Positions 11,553 through 24,770 of a stretch of 64,000 nucleotides of DNA are shown here, in pieces. The DNA lies in NCBI GenBank assembly GCA_022432975.1, contig CM039510.1, positions 7,637,387 through 7,701,386 on the forward strand. The letters are read 5' to 3'. Within the stretch, counting starts at the first letter, position 1. Every line of letters starts with the position of its first letter. This DNA is from Begonia masoniana. Taxonomy: Eukaryota; Streptophyta; Magnoliopsida; Cucurbitales; Begoniaceae. The notes beneath the pieces were generated by a model. It was not told the DNA's origin. It did not search any database and was given only the letters and a program-made list of their open reading frames with translations. The translations under genes and the position numbers were made by a program.

Positions 11553-12571
11553 TGAAGAAGTTACTGAAGGTATGTTTACCGACCAACACGAGGACTAGGC
11601 TGGTTGGAGGAGCATTTTCAGGCATCGGTTTGGTCATCTGTTGAGGCGGTTTAATTCATGGCTGCAGGTGTTGAGTTGAGAGTGACTAGTTCAGTATAGA
11701 TGTTTTTCTAAAAATTTTATGACAGTAGTGGTCTCAAAGTTTGAATACATTTTAAGAATCTTCTGATATTGGTATTTTTTTTGGATTTTTGAAAACATTG
11801 TTTTTACTGAATTTTGAGTAATGCAATGGTTAAGTCGTTTTTGAATGATTTCAGTAGAGTAAGTAAATCCTTTCTGTAGTTGGAGTAGTGTTTTATAACG
11901 AGGAGTTGGTGAGATGTTGTTTTGTTCTCTATCGGTAGATGATGTCCATCGGTAGATGTTGAGTCATGGTTGAGTTGTCTATCGGAAGATGGAAGTCTAT
12001 CGGCAGATGAAGTTATGTTGACTTCATCGGCAGATGAAGTTATGTTGACTTCATCGGCAGATGGAGTTGTGTATGAAGTTATGTTAACTTCATCGGTAGA
12101 TGAAGTTGTGTATGAAGTTATGTTGACTTCATCGGCAGATGGAGTTGTGTATGAAGTTATGTTGACTTCATCGGCAGATGAAGTTATGTTGACTACATCG
12201 GCAGATGGCATCGCGTTGTTTGTACACGTCATCGGTAGAAGCTTTTTGTTTTCTTTTTCTGCTTCTTTCGTTGGCCTCGCTCATCGGCAGATACGTTAGA
12301 CTTCCACGATTTTTCCTAGTATTTCACAGTTTTAAACTTTAATTCCAAACTGCCGACTATCTCTTAACATTTCAAACCATGATTTATAGTTTTGATTTAC
12401 TACATTGTTGTTTAGAATTATTTCCGCTGCAGGTTTTAAATATTTTGAAATTTTAGAAAAAGTCAAATTTTGGCTGTCGAGTGAAATTTTAAATTTAGCA
12501 TCAAGACGTCATGATTCGGTTCAGCGTTATGAGTAGCAAACCGGGTTCAGATAACTTGGGGCGTTACAAGT

Positions 12572-12585
12572 TGGTATCAGAGCCA
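12572..12585 (+). promoter_or_regulatory. primer binding site, initiator-Met tRNA
   Basis: TGGTATCAGAGCCA lies 3 nt after the LTR end. It is complementary to the 3' end of plant initiator-methionine tRNA, the usual primer for minus-strand synthesis in Ty3/Gypsy elements. Confidence 0.9.
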
Positions 12586-12723
12586 TTTGGTTAAACCGTT
12601 CAAAGAATTACTCAACAGTGCCGATCGTTGCATGGAAGTACTCCAACAACTGTAAGTGTTTATGTTAGTTTTAGTTATTAGATATTTATGAGAATAGTTA
12701 ACCTTTTACAGGGATATAGTAAA

Positions 12724-13740
12724 ATGTCTAGACGACCGGGTAGACCGAGAGTACAGAGGGGGACACCAAACCCGGAGAGTACTGAGAATTCTGGTGTGAT
12801 CAGGCAGCTGACAGACTTGGTACGCCAGCAATCTGATATGATGCGCCAGCAGTCCGATCAGTTGGGACTGCTACTGAACCGAGAGGTACAAGGGAGTGCC
12901 AACTCGGGTTCCAACAATGAACAGGCAGGAGAGAGGTTTAGGAGGTTGCGACCACCCACTTTTGATGGAAAGTCAGCTAATCCAATTGTGGCCGAGGAAT
13001 GGTTGAAAAAGATAGAAAGCATGTTTAGGTGTGCAAATGTGGGAGAAGGAGAAAAGGTCATTTTGGCAACCTTCCACCTTGCCGGTGATGCTCAACTTTG
13101 GTGGGAAACGATGGAGACCACCCATGATGTTCTTACGATGACTTGGACGCAATTTAAGGAGATTTTCTATGAGAAGTATTTTAACAGTACGGTACAGACC
13201 ACAAAGAAGTTGGAGTTCATGAACTTGAAACAGACAGGAACCGTAGCTGATTACAGCCGACAGTTTGAATCCCTATCAAGGTTTGCCGGACACCTCGCAC
13301 GCAGAGATGAGGATAAAGTGTTCCAATTTGTGCATGGGCTGAAACCTGAGATTTATAGAGGAGTCAAGTTCTCGGGTATAAAAGGATTGTCCTACAGTGA
13401 AGTAGTGTCCACGGCATTAGAAGTGGAAGAGGCGGAGATGAAGTGTGCTGGGTTTAGTGCAGGCTCCACGAAAGTTCACCCAGCCACACCATCACAGGGG
13501 AACGAAGAGGCCCGGTGAGGGCCATGGCAGTCAAGGGAAGGAGAAGAAGACACCAGATACTAGGAAGTTCCCTTAATGCCCAAAGTGTTTAAGATTTCAC
13601 CCAGGAGAGTGTAGAATTAGCGCGGGGAAGTGTTTCAACTGTGAGGAGATCGGCATCTGCTTAAGGATTGCCCAAAGCCCAGAGTCCTTCGCTGTTATAA
13701 TTGTAATAAGTTGGCCACATGAGTAGGGATTGTCCAGCTC
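12724..13740 (+). pseudogene. gag: gag of array B, copy 1
   Basis: I chose the ATG at 12724 because the protein then starts MSRRPGRPRV, as in array C; an in-frame ATG at 12688 adds only 12 unrelated residues. The translation has glutamine-rich QQSDMMRQQSDQ, then the retrotransposon Gag domain (RPPTFDGKS, AEEWLKKIE, WTQFKEIFYEKYF, SRFAGHLARRDEDK). The frame breaks near 13500. Zinc-knuckle cysteines (CFNCEE, CYNCNK) can be followed in shifted frames at about 13635-13725. The protein would package the RNA. Breaks lie where copy 2 has one-base differences, so some may be sequencing errors. Confidence 0.88.
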
Positions 13741-16700
13741 TGAAGATGGCCCGGTGAATGTTAAGCCAAGGATATTCTCTATGGTAAAATCGGGTGATGA
13801 AGATCAGCCTGTTGTTGTGTCAGGTACCATACTAGTCAATTTTATGCCTGCTTTTACTTTAATAGATTCAGGTGCAACACATTCCTTCATAGCGTCTGCA
13901 TTTGCTGATAAATTAGACGTTGAGCCTTCACTTTCTGAGCATATGTTTAATGTTGCTTTACCTTCTGGCGAACGCATGCGCTCTAGTCGTATGCTGCTTA
14001 ATAGTGTAGTGACAGTAGAAGGTAAGAACCTACCTGCTGATCTCATTATTTTAGAGATCATGGGATTTGATGTAATCTTAGGAATGGATTGGTTGTTTAA
14101 GCACTATGCCACAATAGACTGTAGAACTGGAATAGTTAGTTTCCAACCCCCTGGTGGTTCGAAACACACCTTTCAAGCCTCAAGGAGAGACAGAAGGATG
14201 TCTGTTTTATCCTCTGTCGGCGCTAAACCTTTCCCGTGTAGTGAGTATTCATGCTTTCTGGCCAGCGTATTAGACACAAAGCTGGTAGGAGAACCGAGTC
14301 TCCAAAAGGTTCCAATAGCTCAAGAATTCCCTGAAGTTTTCCTTGATGACCTGCCTGGTTTACCACCTGATAGAGAGATCGAATTTGTGGTGGATGTCTA
14401 TCCTGGTGCTGAACCTATATCTAAGAATCCATACAGATTGGCACCAACGGAACTCAAGGAATTAAAGAAACAGTTAGAGGAATTGTTGGAAAAAGGATTC
14501 ATACGGCCGAGTTATTCGCCGTGGGGTGCACCAGTTCTCTTTGTTAAGAAAAAGGATGGATCAATGCGCATGTGCATTGACTACCGAGAATTAAATAGGT
14601 TAACCATCAAGAATAAGTACCCATTACCTAGGATCGATGATTTGTTTGACCAACTTCAAGGTGCACGAGTTTTCTCTAAGATTGACTTAAGATCGGGGTA
14701 CTACCAACTAAGGTTAAATCTGAGGATATACCAAAACTGCCTTTCGTACGAGATATGGACATTACGAATTTTTGGTTATGTCCTTTGGTTTGACAAATGC
14801 ACCAGCAGCCTTTATGGATCTTATGAATAGAGTGTTTCACGAGTTTTTAGATAAGTTTGTCATTGTATTCATTGATGATATCTTGATTTATTCACGAAAT
14901 AAGGATGACCATGTAAGGCATTTAACCTTAGTACTAGAAACATTGAAACGGCATCAGCTTTTCGCCAAGTTTTCCAAGTGTGAATTTTGGTTGGACAGAA
15001 TTCACTTTTTGGGTCATGTGATCTCGGGTGACGGAATATCCGTTGATCCAGCCAAGGTTCAAGCAGTCAAGGACTGGCCTCAACCAAAGAATGCTTCTGA
15101 TATTAGGAGTTTTCTCGGGTTAGCAGGGTATTACAGGAAGTTTATTGAAGGATTCTCAAAGGTTGCAACACCCCTCACTCGTTTAACTAGGAAGAACATA
15201 AGGTATGCATGGACTGAGGAGTGTGAGTTCAGTTTCCAAACCTTAAAGCAGAAATTGACTAATGCACCAATACTAACCCTTCCTGTCGAAAATGGTAAGT
15301 TTAGTATTTATTGCGATGCCTCCAAAGTTGGACTTGGTTGTGTTTTGATGCAAGATGGTAAGGTCATAGCTTATGCTTCTAGGCAATTAAAGGTGCATGA
15401 GAAGAATTATCCTACGCATGACTTAGAATTAGCTGCGGTGGTTTTTGCATTAAAGATTTGGAGGCACTACTTGTATGGACAGACTTGTGAAATATTTTCA
15501 GATCATAAAGTCTGAAGTATATTTTCACGCAGAAGGAATTAAACATGAGACAACGAAGATGGTTGGAGTTTGTTAAAGACTACGATTTTGAGATTAAATA
15601 CCACCCTGGTAAGGCAATGTGGTGGCTGATGCTTTAAGTAGAGTAATACCGTCAGCCTCAGCTTTGATTCTGGATATGCCGGTGGCCTTAGAGACTGAAT
15701 TTCATAAGTTTAACCTAGAAACTGTGTCCAATGTAGCAGCTATGCTTTCTGCCATCTCCTTGAAACCTACCATTCTAGAAAAGATAAAAGAAACCCAGGA
15801 CATTGATGAGGAGTGTAAAAAGTTCAAGTCGAGCATGGATTCTATGGACAATTTGGACTTCAATTATACTGATGATGGAATACTTAAGTTCAGAAATAGA
15901 TATTTCGTGCCAGCCAATAAAGAACTTCGTGACGAAATCCTTTCTGAAGCTCATTCTTCTAGGTTCTCCGTTCATCCTGGAAGTACAAAGATGTACAGAG
16001 ATCTTAAGCAAACTTATTGGTGGCCTGGTTTGAAGAGAAGTGTAGCTGAGCATGTAGGATCATGTTTGATCTGCCAACAAGTTAAGGCTGAACATCAGAG
16101 GCCTGCAGGGATGCTGCAGCCATTGCCACTTCCTGAATGGAAATGGGAGCAGATAACCATGGACTTTGTTGTAGGATTACCCAGGACTGTAAAAGGACAC
16201 GATGCAATTTGGGTGATAGTTGATCGATTAACCAAATCAGCCCATTTCTTACCCATCAAGATGACTTACTCTATGGATCAGCTAGCCGAATTGTATGTGC
16301 ATGAGGTTGTGCGACTACATGGAGTTCCAGCTACTATAGTTTCGGACCGAGACTCTAGATTCACATCCAAATTTTGGAAGAGTTTACATAAAGCCATGGG
16401 CACACAGCTAAACTTCAGTACAGCCTTTCACCCTCAAACAGATGGACAATCGGAAAGAACCATTCAAACATTAGAGGATATGCTCCGGGCATGTGTTTTG
16501 GATTTTCAAGGTTCTTGGAGCAAGTATTTGCCCTTGGTGGAATTTTCTTATAACAACAGTTTTCAAGCAACAATAGGAATGGCACCATATGAAGCATTGT
16601 ATGGACGAAAATGCAGATCACCTTTGTATTGGGACGAAGTTGGTGAAGCACAGTTGCTTGGTCCTGACATCGTGCAGCAGACTATTGAGAAGGTTGCTCT

Positions 16701-17203
16701 CATCCGTCAGAGGATCTTAACAGCTCAAAGCCGACAGAAGAGCTATGCTGACAGAAGACGCAGAGAATTAGAGTTCGAAGTAGGCGATGAAGTTTTTCTT
16801 AAGGTATCACCATTCAAAGGAGTTGTGAGATTTGGAAAGAGAGGCAAACTGAATCCTAGATTTGTTGGTCCTTTCTCAATTCTGAAAAGGATTGGGAAGG
16901 CAGCCTATCAGTTACAGCTACCAGCTTCTATGGGAGGGATACATGACGTGTTTCCATGTCTCGATGTTAAAGAAGTGTGTGCGGGATCCGTCCCAAGTTG
17001 TTGAACAGCAAAGCATTGAAATACAACCTACACTTACCTTCGAGGAGAAGCCAGTAAAGATTCTGGATTATGCAGTAAAGGTACTACGCAACAAAGAAGT
17101 GCCGCTGGTGAAAGTCTTGTGGCACAATCAGAACACAGAGGAGGCAACATGGGAGCGCCAACAAGACATAATGGACCAACATCCAGAGTTATTCAGGTAT
17201 TGA
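13741..17203 (+). pseudogene. pol: pol of array B, copy 1
   Basis: Protease [10 protein letters not shown] lies near 13860. RT runs from [18 protein letters not shown] to the active site FIDD (14868-14879). RNase H has [10 protein letters not shown] and [12 protein letters not shown]. Integrase has [22 protein letters not shown] and GQSERTIQ, so all three catalytic acidic residues are present. The chromodomain ([20 protein letters not shown]) ends at TGA 17201. The frame is broken by single-base changes near 14709, 15510, 15616 and 16951. The first and the last two look like one-base gains or losses; the 15510 loss is shared with copy 2 and so is probably inherited. With correct bases this could be nearly intact. 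Confidence 0.88.
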
Positions 17204-17704
17204 ATTTTGAGGACAAAATTCTTTTAAGGAGGGTAGACTGTAGCACCCGGTTCCATTAAACCCAATTTAATTTGTCAAATTAAGATGTGCAAATATGGAT
17301 TAGGTTAATGAATGGATATGCAAGGGCATTATGGTAAATTAAAAACTTATTAGTGGATAACCTATTTAAAAGAAATTTATTGAGCTTAGCCGCCACTGTT
17401 CATTCTTGCTCCCGGCTTTCAGCTCAAACCAGCAGACTTCCCAGGCGATTTCCTTCCCCGAGTCCAGTTCGCCGAGCTAGGTAAGTTTCTACCTCGATTT
17501 TTCTGACTTAGTAACTAAGGAAGATTGTATGGGGGAGTGTTGGATATGTATTTTGGGAACTCATCAGGAAAGTGAGTAGGTTCGGGTTTAGCATAGAATC
17601 AGTAATGCTTGGCGATCAGAACTCCCAACTATTCCCTTAGGTTTTCTGAATGCCTTAGAATGAGGTTTAGTATAGGTTGACTTAATGTTCTGTTTATGTT
17701 CTAG

Positions 17705-18253
17705 GTGAGAAAGATCCCGAAGAAGCTCCTAACCGAGCACTCGCCAAGAATCCAGGTAAGTAGAGTTTGTTTGTGCCTTCGGGCCTACATCACAAAACAG
17801 TAGGACTTATGTATGCTTTGTATGTTTATTTTCCAGTTGTCATGCATCATGTTTTTGAAAGAATTACGAAAATGAATTTACATGAAACGCATGGTAAGTG
17901 TGAGCAGGATGATCAGAACAACTGTTAAGGGGGATTAATCCGCCCCTTAACTGAGAACAGAGGATTGAGGTTTTGGGAAAAGTGATCCACTTCCCAATCC
18001 TACAGGGGGATCAGACCAGCTAACTGTTAAGGGAACTAATCCGCCCCTTAATTGAGATCAGAGGATGTATGCTTTGGGGGATGACTGATCCACTCTCCCA
18101 TCGTACAGAGGGATCAACAGAGCACGATTATGTATACAACAGAGAGGAGAAATTAGAAACAGCATGTCTAGGAGATTTATGATTCAGTAATTCATTTCAT
18201 TCATTGCTTTACTTGCTTAGCATTAGGCTAATAGATGAGTTTTGTGATGTAGG
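17705..18253 (+). other. structured splice-like leader module, LTR B2
   Basis: Microexon candidate 17705-17755 (51 nt, ending CCAG|GTAAGT, a better donor than in B1). The stem arms are 17784-17798 and 18239-18253, perfect over 15 bp. Confidence 0.6.
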
Positions 18254-18708
18254 TGAAGAAGTTACTGAAGGTATGTTTACCGACCAACACGAGGACTAGG
18301 CTGGTTGGAGGAGCATTTTCAGGCATCGGTTTGGTCATCTGTTGAGGCGGTTTAATTCATGGCTGCAGGTGTTGAGTTGAGAGTGACTAGTTCAGTATAG
18401 ATGTTTTTCTAAAATTTTATGACAGTAGTGGTCTCAAAGTTTTGAATACATTTAAGAATCTTCTGATATTGGTATTTTTTTTGGATTTTTGAAAACATTG
18501 TTTTTACTGAATTTTGAGTAATGCAATGGTTAAGTCGTTTTTGAATGATTTCAGTAGAGTAAGTAAATCCTTTCTGTAGTTGGAGTAGTGTTTTATAACG
18601 AGGAGTTGGTGAGATGTTGTTTTGTTCTCTATCGGTAGATGATGTCCATCGGTAGATGTTGAGTCATGGTTGAGTTGTCTATCGGAAGATGGAAGTCTAT
18701 CGGCAGAT

Positions 18709-19866
18709 GAAGTTATGTTGACTTCATCGGCAGATGAAGTTATGTTGACTTCATCGGCAGATGGAGTTGTGTATGAAGTTATGTTAACTTCATCGGTAGA
18801 TGAAGTTGTGTATGAAGTTATGTTGACTTCATCGGCAGATGGAAGTTATGTTGACTCATCGGCGAAGTTATGTTGACTTCATCGGCAGATGAAGTTATGT
18901 TGACTTCATCGGCAGATGAAGTTATGTTGACTTCATCGGCAGATGAAGTTATGTTGACTTCATCGGCAGATGAAGTTATGTTGACTTCATCGGCAGATGA
19001 AGTTATGTTGACTTCATCGGCAGATGAAGTTATGTTGACTTCATCGGCAGATGAAGTTATGTTGACTTCATCGGCAGATGAAGTTATGTTGACTTCATCG
19101 GCAGATGAAGTTATGTTGACTTCATCGCAGATGGAGTTGTGTATGAAGTTATGTTGACTTCATCGCAGATGGAGTTGTGTATGAAGTTATGTTGACTTCA
19201 TCGGCAGATGAAGTTATGTTGACTTCATCGGCAGATGAAGTTATGTTGACTTCATCGGCAGATGAAGTTATGTTGACTTCATCGGCAGATGAAGTTATGT
19301 TGACTTCATCGGCAGATGAAGTTATGTTGACTTCATCGGCAGATGAAGTTATGTTGACTTCATCGGCAGATGAAGTTATGTTGACTTCATCGGCAGATGA
19401 AGTTATGTTGACTTCATCGGCAGATGAAGTTATGTTGACTTCATCGGCAGATGAAGTTATGTTGACTTCATCGGCAGATGAAGTTATGTTGACTTCATCG
19501 GCAGATGAAGTTATGTTGACTTCATCGGCAGATGAAGTTATGTTGACTTCATCGCAGATGGAGTTGTGTATGAAGTTATGTTGACTTCATCGCAGATGGA
19601 GTTGTGTATGAAGTTATGTTGACTTCATCGGCAGATGAAGTTATGTTGACTTCATCGGCAGATGAAGTTATGTTGACTTCATCGGCAGATGAAGTTATGT
19701 TGACTTCATCGGCAGATGAAGTTATGTTGACTTCATCGGCAGATGAAGTTATGTTGACTTCATCGGCAGATGAAGTTATGTTGACTTCATCGGCAGATGA
19801 AGTTATGTTGACTTCATCGGCAGATGAAGTTATGTTGACTTCATCGGCAGATGAAGTTATGTTAAC
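18709..19866 (+). repeat. 27-bp minisatellite in LTR B2
   Basis: The unit is GAAGTTATGTTGACTTC followed by ATCGGCAGAT. After some variant units at the left, runs of about ten to fourteen essentially identical copies follow, broken twice by paired CGCAGATGGAGTTGTGTATG variants near 19128 and 19553. As 27 is divisible by three, both strands stay open (EVMLTSSAD repeated on the plus strand); this is not a protein gene. Near-identity of the copies points to recent amplification or assembly looping. Confidence 0.92.
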
Positions 19867-20099
19867 TTTAATTCCAAACTGCCGACTATCTCTTAACATT
19901 TCAAACCATGATTTATAGTTGTGATTACTACATTGTTGTTTAGAATTATTTCCGCTTGCAGGTTTTAAATATTTTGAAATTTTAGAAAAAGTCAAATTTG
20001 GCTGTCGAGTGAAATTTTAAATTTAGCATCAAGACGTCATGATTCGGTTCAGCGTTATGAGTAGCAAACCGGGTTCAGATAACTTGGGGCGTTACAAGT

Positions 20100-20113
20100 T
20101 GGTATCAGAGCCA
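20100..20113 (+). promoter_or_regulatory. primer binding site, array B copy 2
   Basis: TGGTATCAGAGCCA, 3 nt after the end of LTR B2, identical to the first copy and complementary to initiator-Met tRNA. Confidence 0.9.
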
Positions 20114-20251
20114 TTTGGTTTTAAACCGTTCAAAGAATTACTCAACAGTGCCGATCGTTGCCATGGAAGTACTCCAACAACTGTAAGTGTTTATGTTAGT
20201 TTTAGTTATTAGAGTATTATGAGAATAGTTAACCTTTTACAGGATAGTAAA

Positions 20252-21290
20252 ATGTCTAGACGACCGGGTAGACCGAGAGTACAGAGGGGGACACCAAACC
20301 CGGAGAGTACTGAGAATTCTGGTGTGATCAGGCAGCTGACAGACTTGGTACGCCAGCAATCTGATATGATGCGCCAGCAGTCCGATCAGTTGGGACTGCT
20401 ACTGAACCGAGAGGTACAAGGGCAGTGCCAACTCGGGTTCCAACAATGAACAGGCAGGAGAGAGGTTTAGGAGGTTGCGACCACCCACTTTTGATGGAAA
20501 GTCAGCTAATCCAATTGTGGCCGAGGAATGGTTGAAAAAGATAGAAAGCATGTTTAGGTGTGCAAATGTGGGAGAAGGAGAAAAGGTCATTTTGGCAACC
20601 TTCCACCTTGCCGGTGATGCTCAACTTTGGTGGGAACGATGGAGACCACCCATGATGTTCTTACGATGACTTGGACGCAATTTAAGGAGATTTTCTATGA
20701 GAAGTATTTTAACAGTACGGTACAGACCACAAAGAAGTTGGAGTTCATGAACTTGAAACAGACAGGGACCGTAGCTGAGTACAGCAGACAGTTTGAATCC
20801 CTATCAAGGTTTGCCGGACACCTCGCACGCAGAGATGAGGATAAAGTGTTCCAATTTGTGCATGGGCTGAAACCTGAGATTTATAGAGGAGTCAAGTTCT
20901 CGGGTATAAAAGGATTGTCCTACAGTGAAGTAGTGTCCACGGCATTAGAAGTGGAAGAGGCGGAGATGAAGTGTGCTGGGTTTAGTGCAGCTCCACGAAA
21001 GTTCACCCAGCCACACCATCACAGGGGAACGAAGAGGCCCTGGTGAGGGCCATGGCAGTCAAGGGAAGGAGAAGAAGACACCAGATACCTAAGAAGTTCC
21101 CCTAATGCCCAAAGTGTTTAAGATTTCACCCAGGAGAGTGTAGAATTAGCGCGGGGAAGTGTTTCAACTGTGAGGAGATCCGGGCATCTGCTTAAGGATT
21201 GCCCAAAGCCCAGAGTCCTTCGCTGTTATAATTGTAATAAAGTTGGCCACATGAGTAGGGATTGTCCAGCTCTGAAGATGGCCCGGTGAA
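20252..21290 (+). pseudogene. gag: gag of array B, copy 2
   Basis: Starts at the same ATG as copy 1 (MSRRPGRPRV) and carries the same Gag domain. The frame is broken by a one-base gain near 20421 (AGGGCAGTGCC against AGGGAGTGCC) and a one-base loss near 20635 (GGGAACGATGG against GGGAAACGATGG). The zinc-knuckle region at about 21150-21280 is better preserved than in copy 1 ([25 protein letters not shown] in shifted frames). Confidence 0.87.
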
Positions 21291-24200
21291 TGTTAAGCCA
21301 AGGATATTCTCCTATGGTAGAATCGGGTGATGAAGATCAGCCTGCTGTTGTGTCAGGTACCATACTAGTCAATTTTATGCCTGCTTTTACTTTAATAGAT
21401 TCAGGTGCAACACATTCCTTCATAGCGTCTGCATTTGCTGATAAATTAGACGTTGAGCCTTCACTTCTGAGCATATGTTTAATGTTGCTTTACCTTCTGG
21501 CGAACGCATGCGCTCTAGTCGTATGCTGCTTAATAGTGTAGTGACAGTAGAAGGTAAGAACCTACCTGCTGATCTCATTATTTTAGAGATCATGGGATTT
21601 GATGTAATCTTAGGAATGGATTGGTTGTTTAAGCACTATGCCACAATAGACTGTAGAACTGGACTAGTTAGTTTTCCAACCCCCTGGTGGTTCGAAACAC
21701 ACCTTTCAAGCCTCAAGGAGAGACAGAAGGATGTCTGTTTTATCCTCTGTCGGCGCTAAACCTTTCCCGTGTAGTGAGTATTCATGCTTTCTGGCCAGCG
21801 TATTAGACACAAAGCTGGTAGGAGAACCGAGTCTCCAAAAGGTTCCAATAGCTCAAGAATTCCCTGAAGTTTTCCTTGATGACCTGCCTGGTTTACCACC
21901 TGATAGAGAGATCGAATTTGTGGTGGATGTCTATCCTGGTGCTGAACCTATATCTAAGAATCCATACAGATTGGCACCAACGGAACTCAAGGAATTAAAG
22001 AAACAGTTAGAGGAATTGTTGGAAAAAGGATTCATACGGCCGAGTTATTCGCCGTGGGGTGCACCAGTTCTCTTTGTTAAGAAAAAGGATGGATCAATGC
22101 GCATGTGCATTGACTACCGAGAATTAAATAGGTTAACCATCAAGAATAAGTACCCATTACCTAGGATCGATGATTTGTTGACCAACTTCAAGGTGCACGA
22201 GTTTTCTCTAAGATTGACTTAAGATCGGGGTACTACCAACTTAAAGGTTAAGTCTGAGGATATACCAAAACTGCCTTTCGTACGAGATATGGACATTACG
22301 AATTTTTGGTTATGTCCTTTGGTTTGACAAATGCACCAGCAGCCTTTATGGATCTTATGAATAGAGTGTTTCACGAGTTTTTAGATAAGTTTGTCATTGT
22401 ATTCATTGATGATATCTTGATTTATTCACGAAATAAGGATGACCATGTAAGGCATTTAACCTTAGTACTAGAAACATTGAAACGGCATCAGCTTTTCGCC
22501 AAGTTTTCCAAGTGTGAATTTTGGTTGGACTAGAATTCACTTTTTGGGTCATGTGATCTCGGGTGACGGAATATCCGTTGATCCAGCCAAGGTTCAAGCA
22601 GTCAAGGACTGGCCTCAACCAAAGAATGCTTCTGATATTAGGAGTTTTCTCGGGTTAGCAGGGTATTACAGGAAGTTTATTGAAGGATTCTCAAAGGTTG
22701 CAACACCCCTCACTCGTTTAACTAGGAAGAACATAAGGTATGCATGGACTGAGGAGTGTGAGTTCAGTTTCCAAACCTTAAAGCAGAAATTGACTAATGC
22801 ACCAATACTAACCCTTCCTGTCGAAAATGGTAAGTTTAGTATTTATTGCGATGCCTCCAAAGTTGGACTTGGTTGTGTTTTGATGCAAGATGGTAAGGTC
22901 ATAGCTTATGCTTCTAGGCAATTAAAGGTGCATGAGAAGAATTATCCTACGCATGACTTAGAATTAGCTGCGGTGGTTTTTGCATTAAAGATTTGGAGGC
23001 ACTACTTGTATGGACAGACCTTGTGAAATATTTTCAGATCATAAAGTCTGAAGTATATTTTCACGCAGAAGGAATTAAACATGAGACAACGAAGATGGTT
23101 GGAGTTTGTTAAAGACTACGATTTTGAGATTAAATACCACCCTGGTAAGGCAATTGTGGTGGCTGATGCTTTAAGTAGAGTAATACCGTCAGCCTCAGCT
23201 TTGATTCTGGATATGCCGGTGGCCTTAGAGACTGAATTTCATAAGTTTAACCTAGAAACTGTGTCCAATGTAGCAGCTATGCTTTCTGCCATCTCCTTGA
23301 AACCTACCATTCTAGAAAAGATAAAGAAACCCAGGACATTGATGAGGAGTGTAAAAAGTTCAAGTCGAGCATGGATTCTATGGACAATTTGGACTTCAAT
23401 TATACTGATGATGGAATACTTAAGTTCAGAAATAGATATTTCGTGCCAGCCAATAAAGAACTTCGTGACGAAATCCTTTCTGAAGCTCATTCTTCTAGGT
23501 TCTCCGTTCATCCTGGAAGTACAAAGATGTACAGAGATCTTAAGCAAACTTATTGGTGGCCTGGTTTGAAGAGAAGTGTAGCTGAGCATGTAGGATCATG
23601 TTTGATCTGCCAACAAGTTAAGGCTGAACATCAGAGGCCTGCAGGGATGCTGCAGCCATTGCCACTTCCTGAATGGAAATGGGAGCAGATAACCATGGAC
23701 TTTGTTGTAGGATTACCCAGGACTGTAAAAGGACACGATGCAATTGGGTGATAGTTGATCGATTAACCAAATCAGCCCATTTCTACCCATCAAGATGACT
23801 TACTCTATGGATCAGCTAGCCGAATTGTATGTGCATGAGGTTGTGCGACTACATGGAGTTCCAGCTACTATAGTTTCGGACCGAGACTCTAGATTCACAT
23901 CCAAATTTTGGAAGAGTTTACATAAAGCCATGGGCACACAGCTAAACTTCAGTACAGCCTTCACCCTCAAACAGATGGACAATCGGAAAGAACCATTCAA
24001 ACATTAGAGGATATGCTCCGGGCATGTGTTTTGGATTTTCAAGGTTCTTGGAGCAAGTATTTGCCCTTGGTGGAATTTTCTTATAACAACAGTTTTCAAG
24101 CAACAATAGGAATGGCACCATATGAAGCATTGTATGGACGAAAATGCAGATCACCTTTGTATTGGGACGAAGTTGGTGAAGCACAGTTGCTTGGTCCTGA

Positions 24201-24735
24201 CATCGTGCAGCAGACTATTGAGAAGGTTGCTCTCATCCGTCAGAGGATCTTAACAGCTCAAAGCCGACAGAAGAGCTATGCTGACAGAAGACGCAGAGAA
24301 TTAGAGTTCGAAGTAGGCGATGAAGTTTTTCTTAAGGTATCACCATTCAAAGGAGTTGTGAGATTTGGAAAGAGAGGCAAACTGAATCCTAGATTTGTTG
24401 GTCCTTTCTCAATTCTGAAAAGGATTGGGAAGGCAGCCTATCAGTTACAGCTACCAGCTTCTATGGGAGGGATACATGACGTGTTCCATGTCTCGATGTT
24501 AAAGAAGTGTGTGCGGGATCCGTCCCAAGTTGTTGAACAGCAAAGCATTGAAATACAACCTACACTTACCTTCGAGGAGAAGCCAGTAAAGATTCTGGAT
24601 TATGCAGTAAAGGTACTACGCAACAAAGAAGTGCCGCTGGTGAAAGTCTTGTGGCACAATCAGAACACAGAGGAGGCAACATGGGAGCGCCAACAAGACA
24701 TAATGGACCAACATCCAGAGTTATTCAGGTATTGA
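21291..24735 (+). pseudogene. pol: pol of array B, copy 2
   Basis: Same domain order as copy 1: protease [10 protein letters not shown] near 21395, RT FIDD near 22400, RNase [11 protein letters not shown] near 22845, integrase CLICQQ and VSDRDSRF, chromodomain, and TGA at 24733. Compared with copy 1 there are about a dozen one-base gains or losses, most in short homopolymers (for example near 21466, 21672, 22178, 23018, 23326, 23744, 23783 and 23962). The chromodomain end, frameshifted in copy 1, is continuous here. This pattern fits read error in an unpolished repeat at least as well as decay. Confidence 0.88.
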
Positions 24736-24770
24736 ATTTTGAGGACAAAATTCTTTTAAGGAGGGTAGAC

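Larger units (their letters stand above)
10539..12568 (+). repeat. array B, first LTR (B1)
   Basis: It begins TGTAGCACCCG and ends GGGGCGTTACA; length 2030 bp. It carries a TATA-like box, a first-exon donor GCTAG|GTAAGT at 10779/10780, the structured module, hairpin units at about 11224-11415 and about eight repeat units with the ATCGGCAGATG core at 11990-12240. Confidence 0.92.
17239..20096 (+). repeat. array B, middle LTR (B2), minisatellite-expanded
   Basis: Ends match B1 (TGTAGCACCCGG...GGGGCGTTACA), but the length is 2858 bp because a 27-bp repeat has expanded to about 43 copies. The expansion also replaces about 120 bp present in B1 and B3, from GTTGTTTGTACACGTC through CACAGTTTTAAAC. 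The array joins directly to AACTTTAATTCCAAACTGCC at about 19862. Confidence 0.9.

Noticed and set aside
18865..19600. Long open frames encoding repeated EVMLTSSAD (plus) or VNITSSADE (minus)
   Set aside because: The 27-bp repeat has a length divisible by three, so several frames stay open on both strands. There is no start context, domain or non-repeat part.
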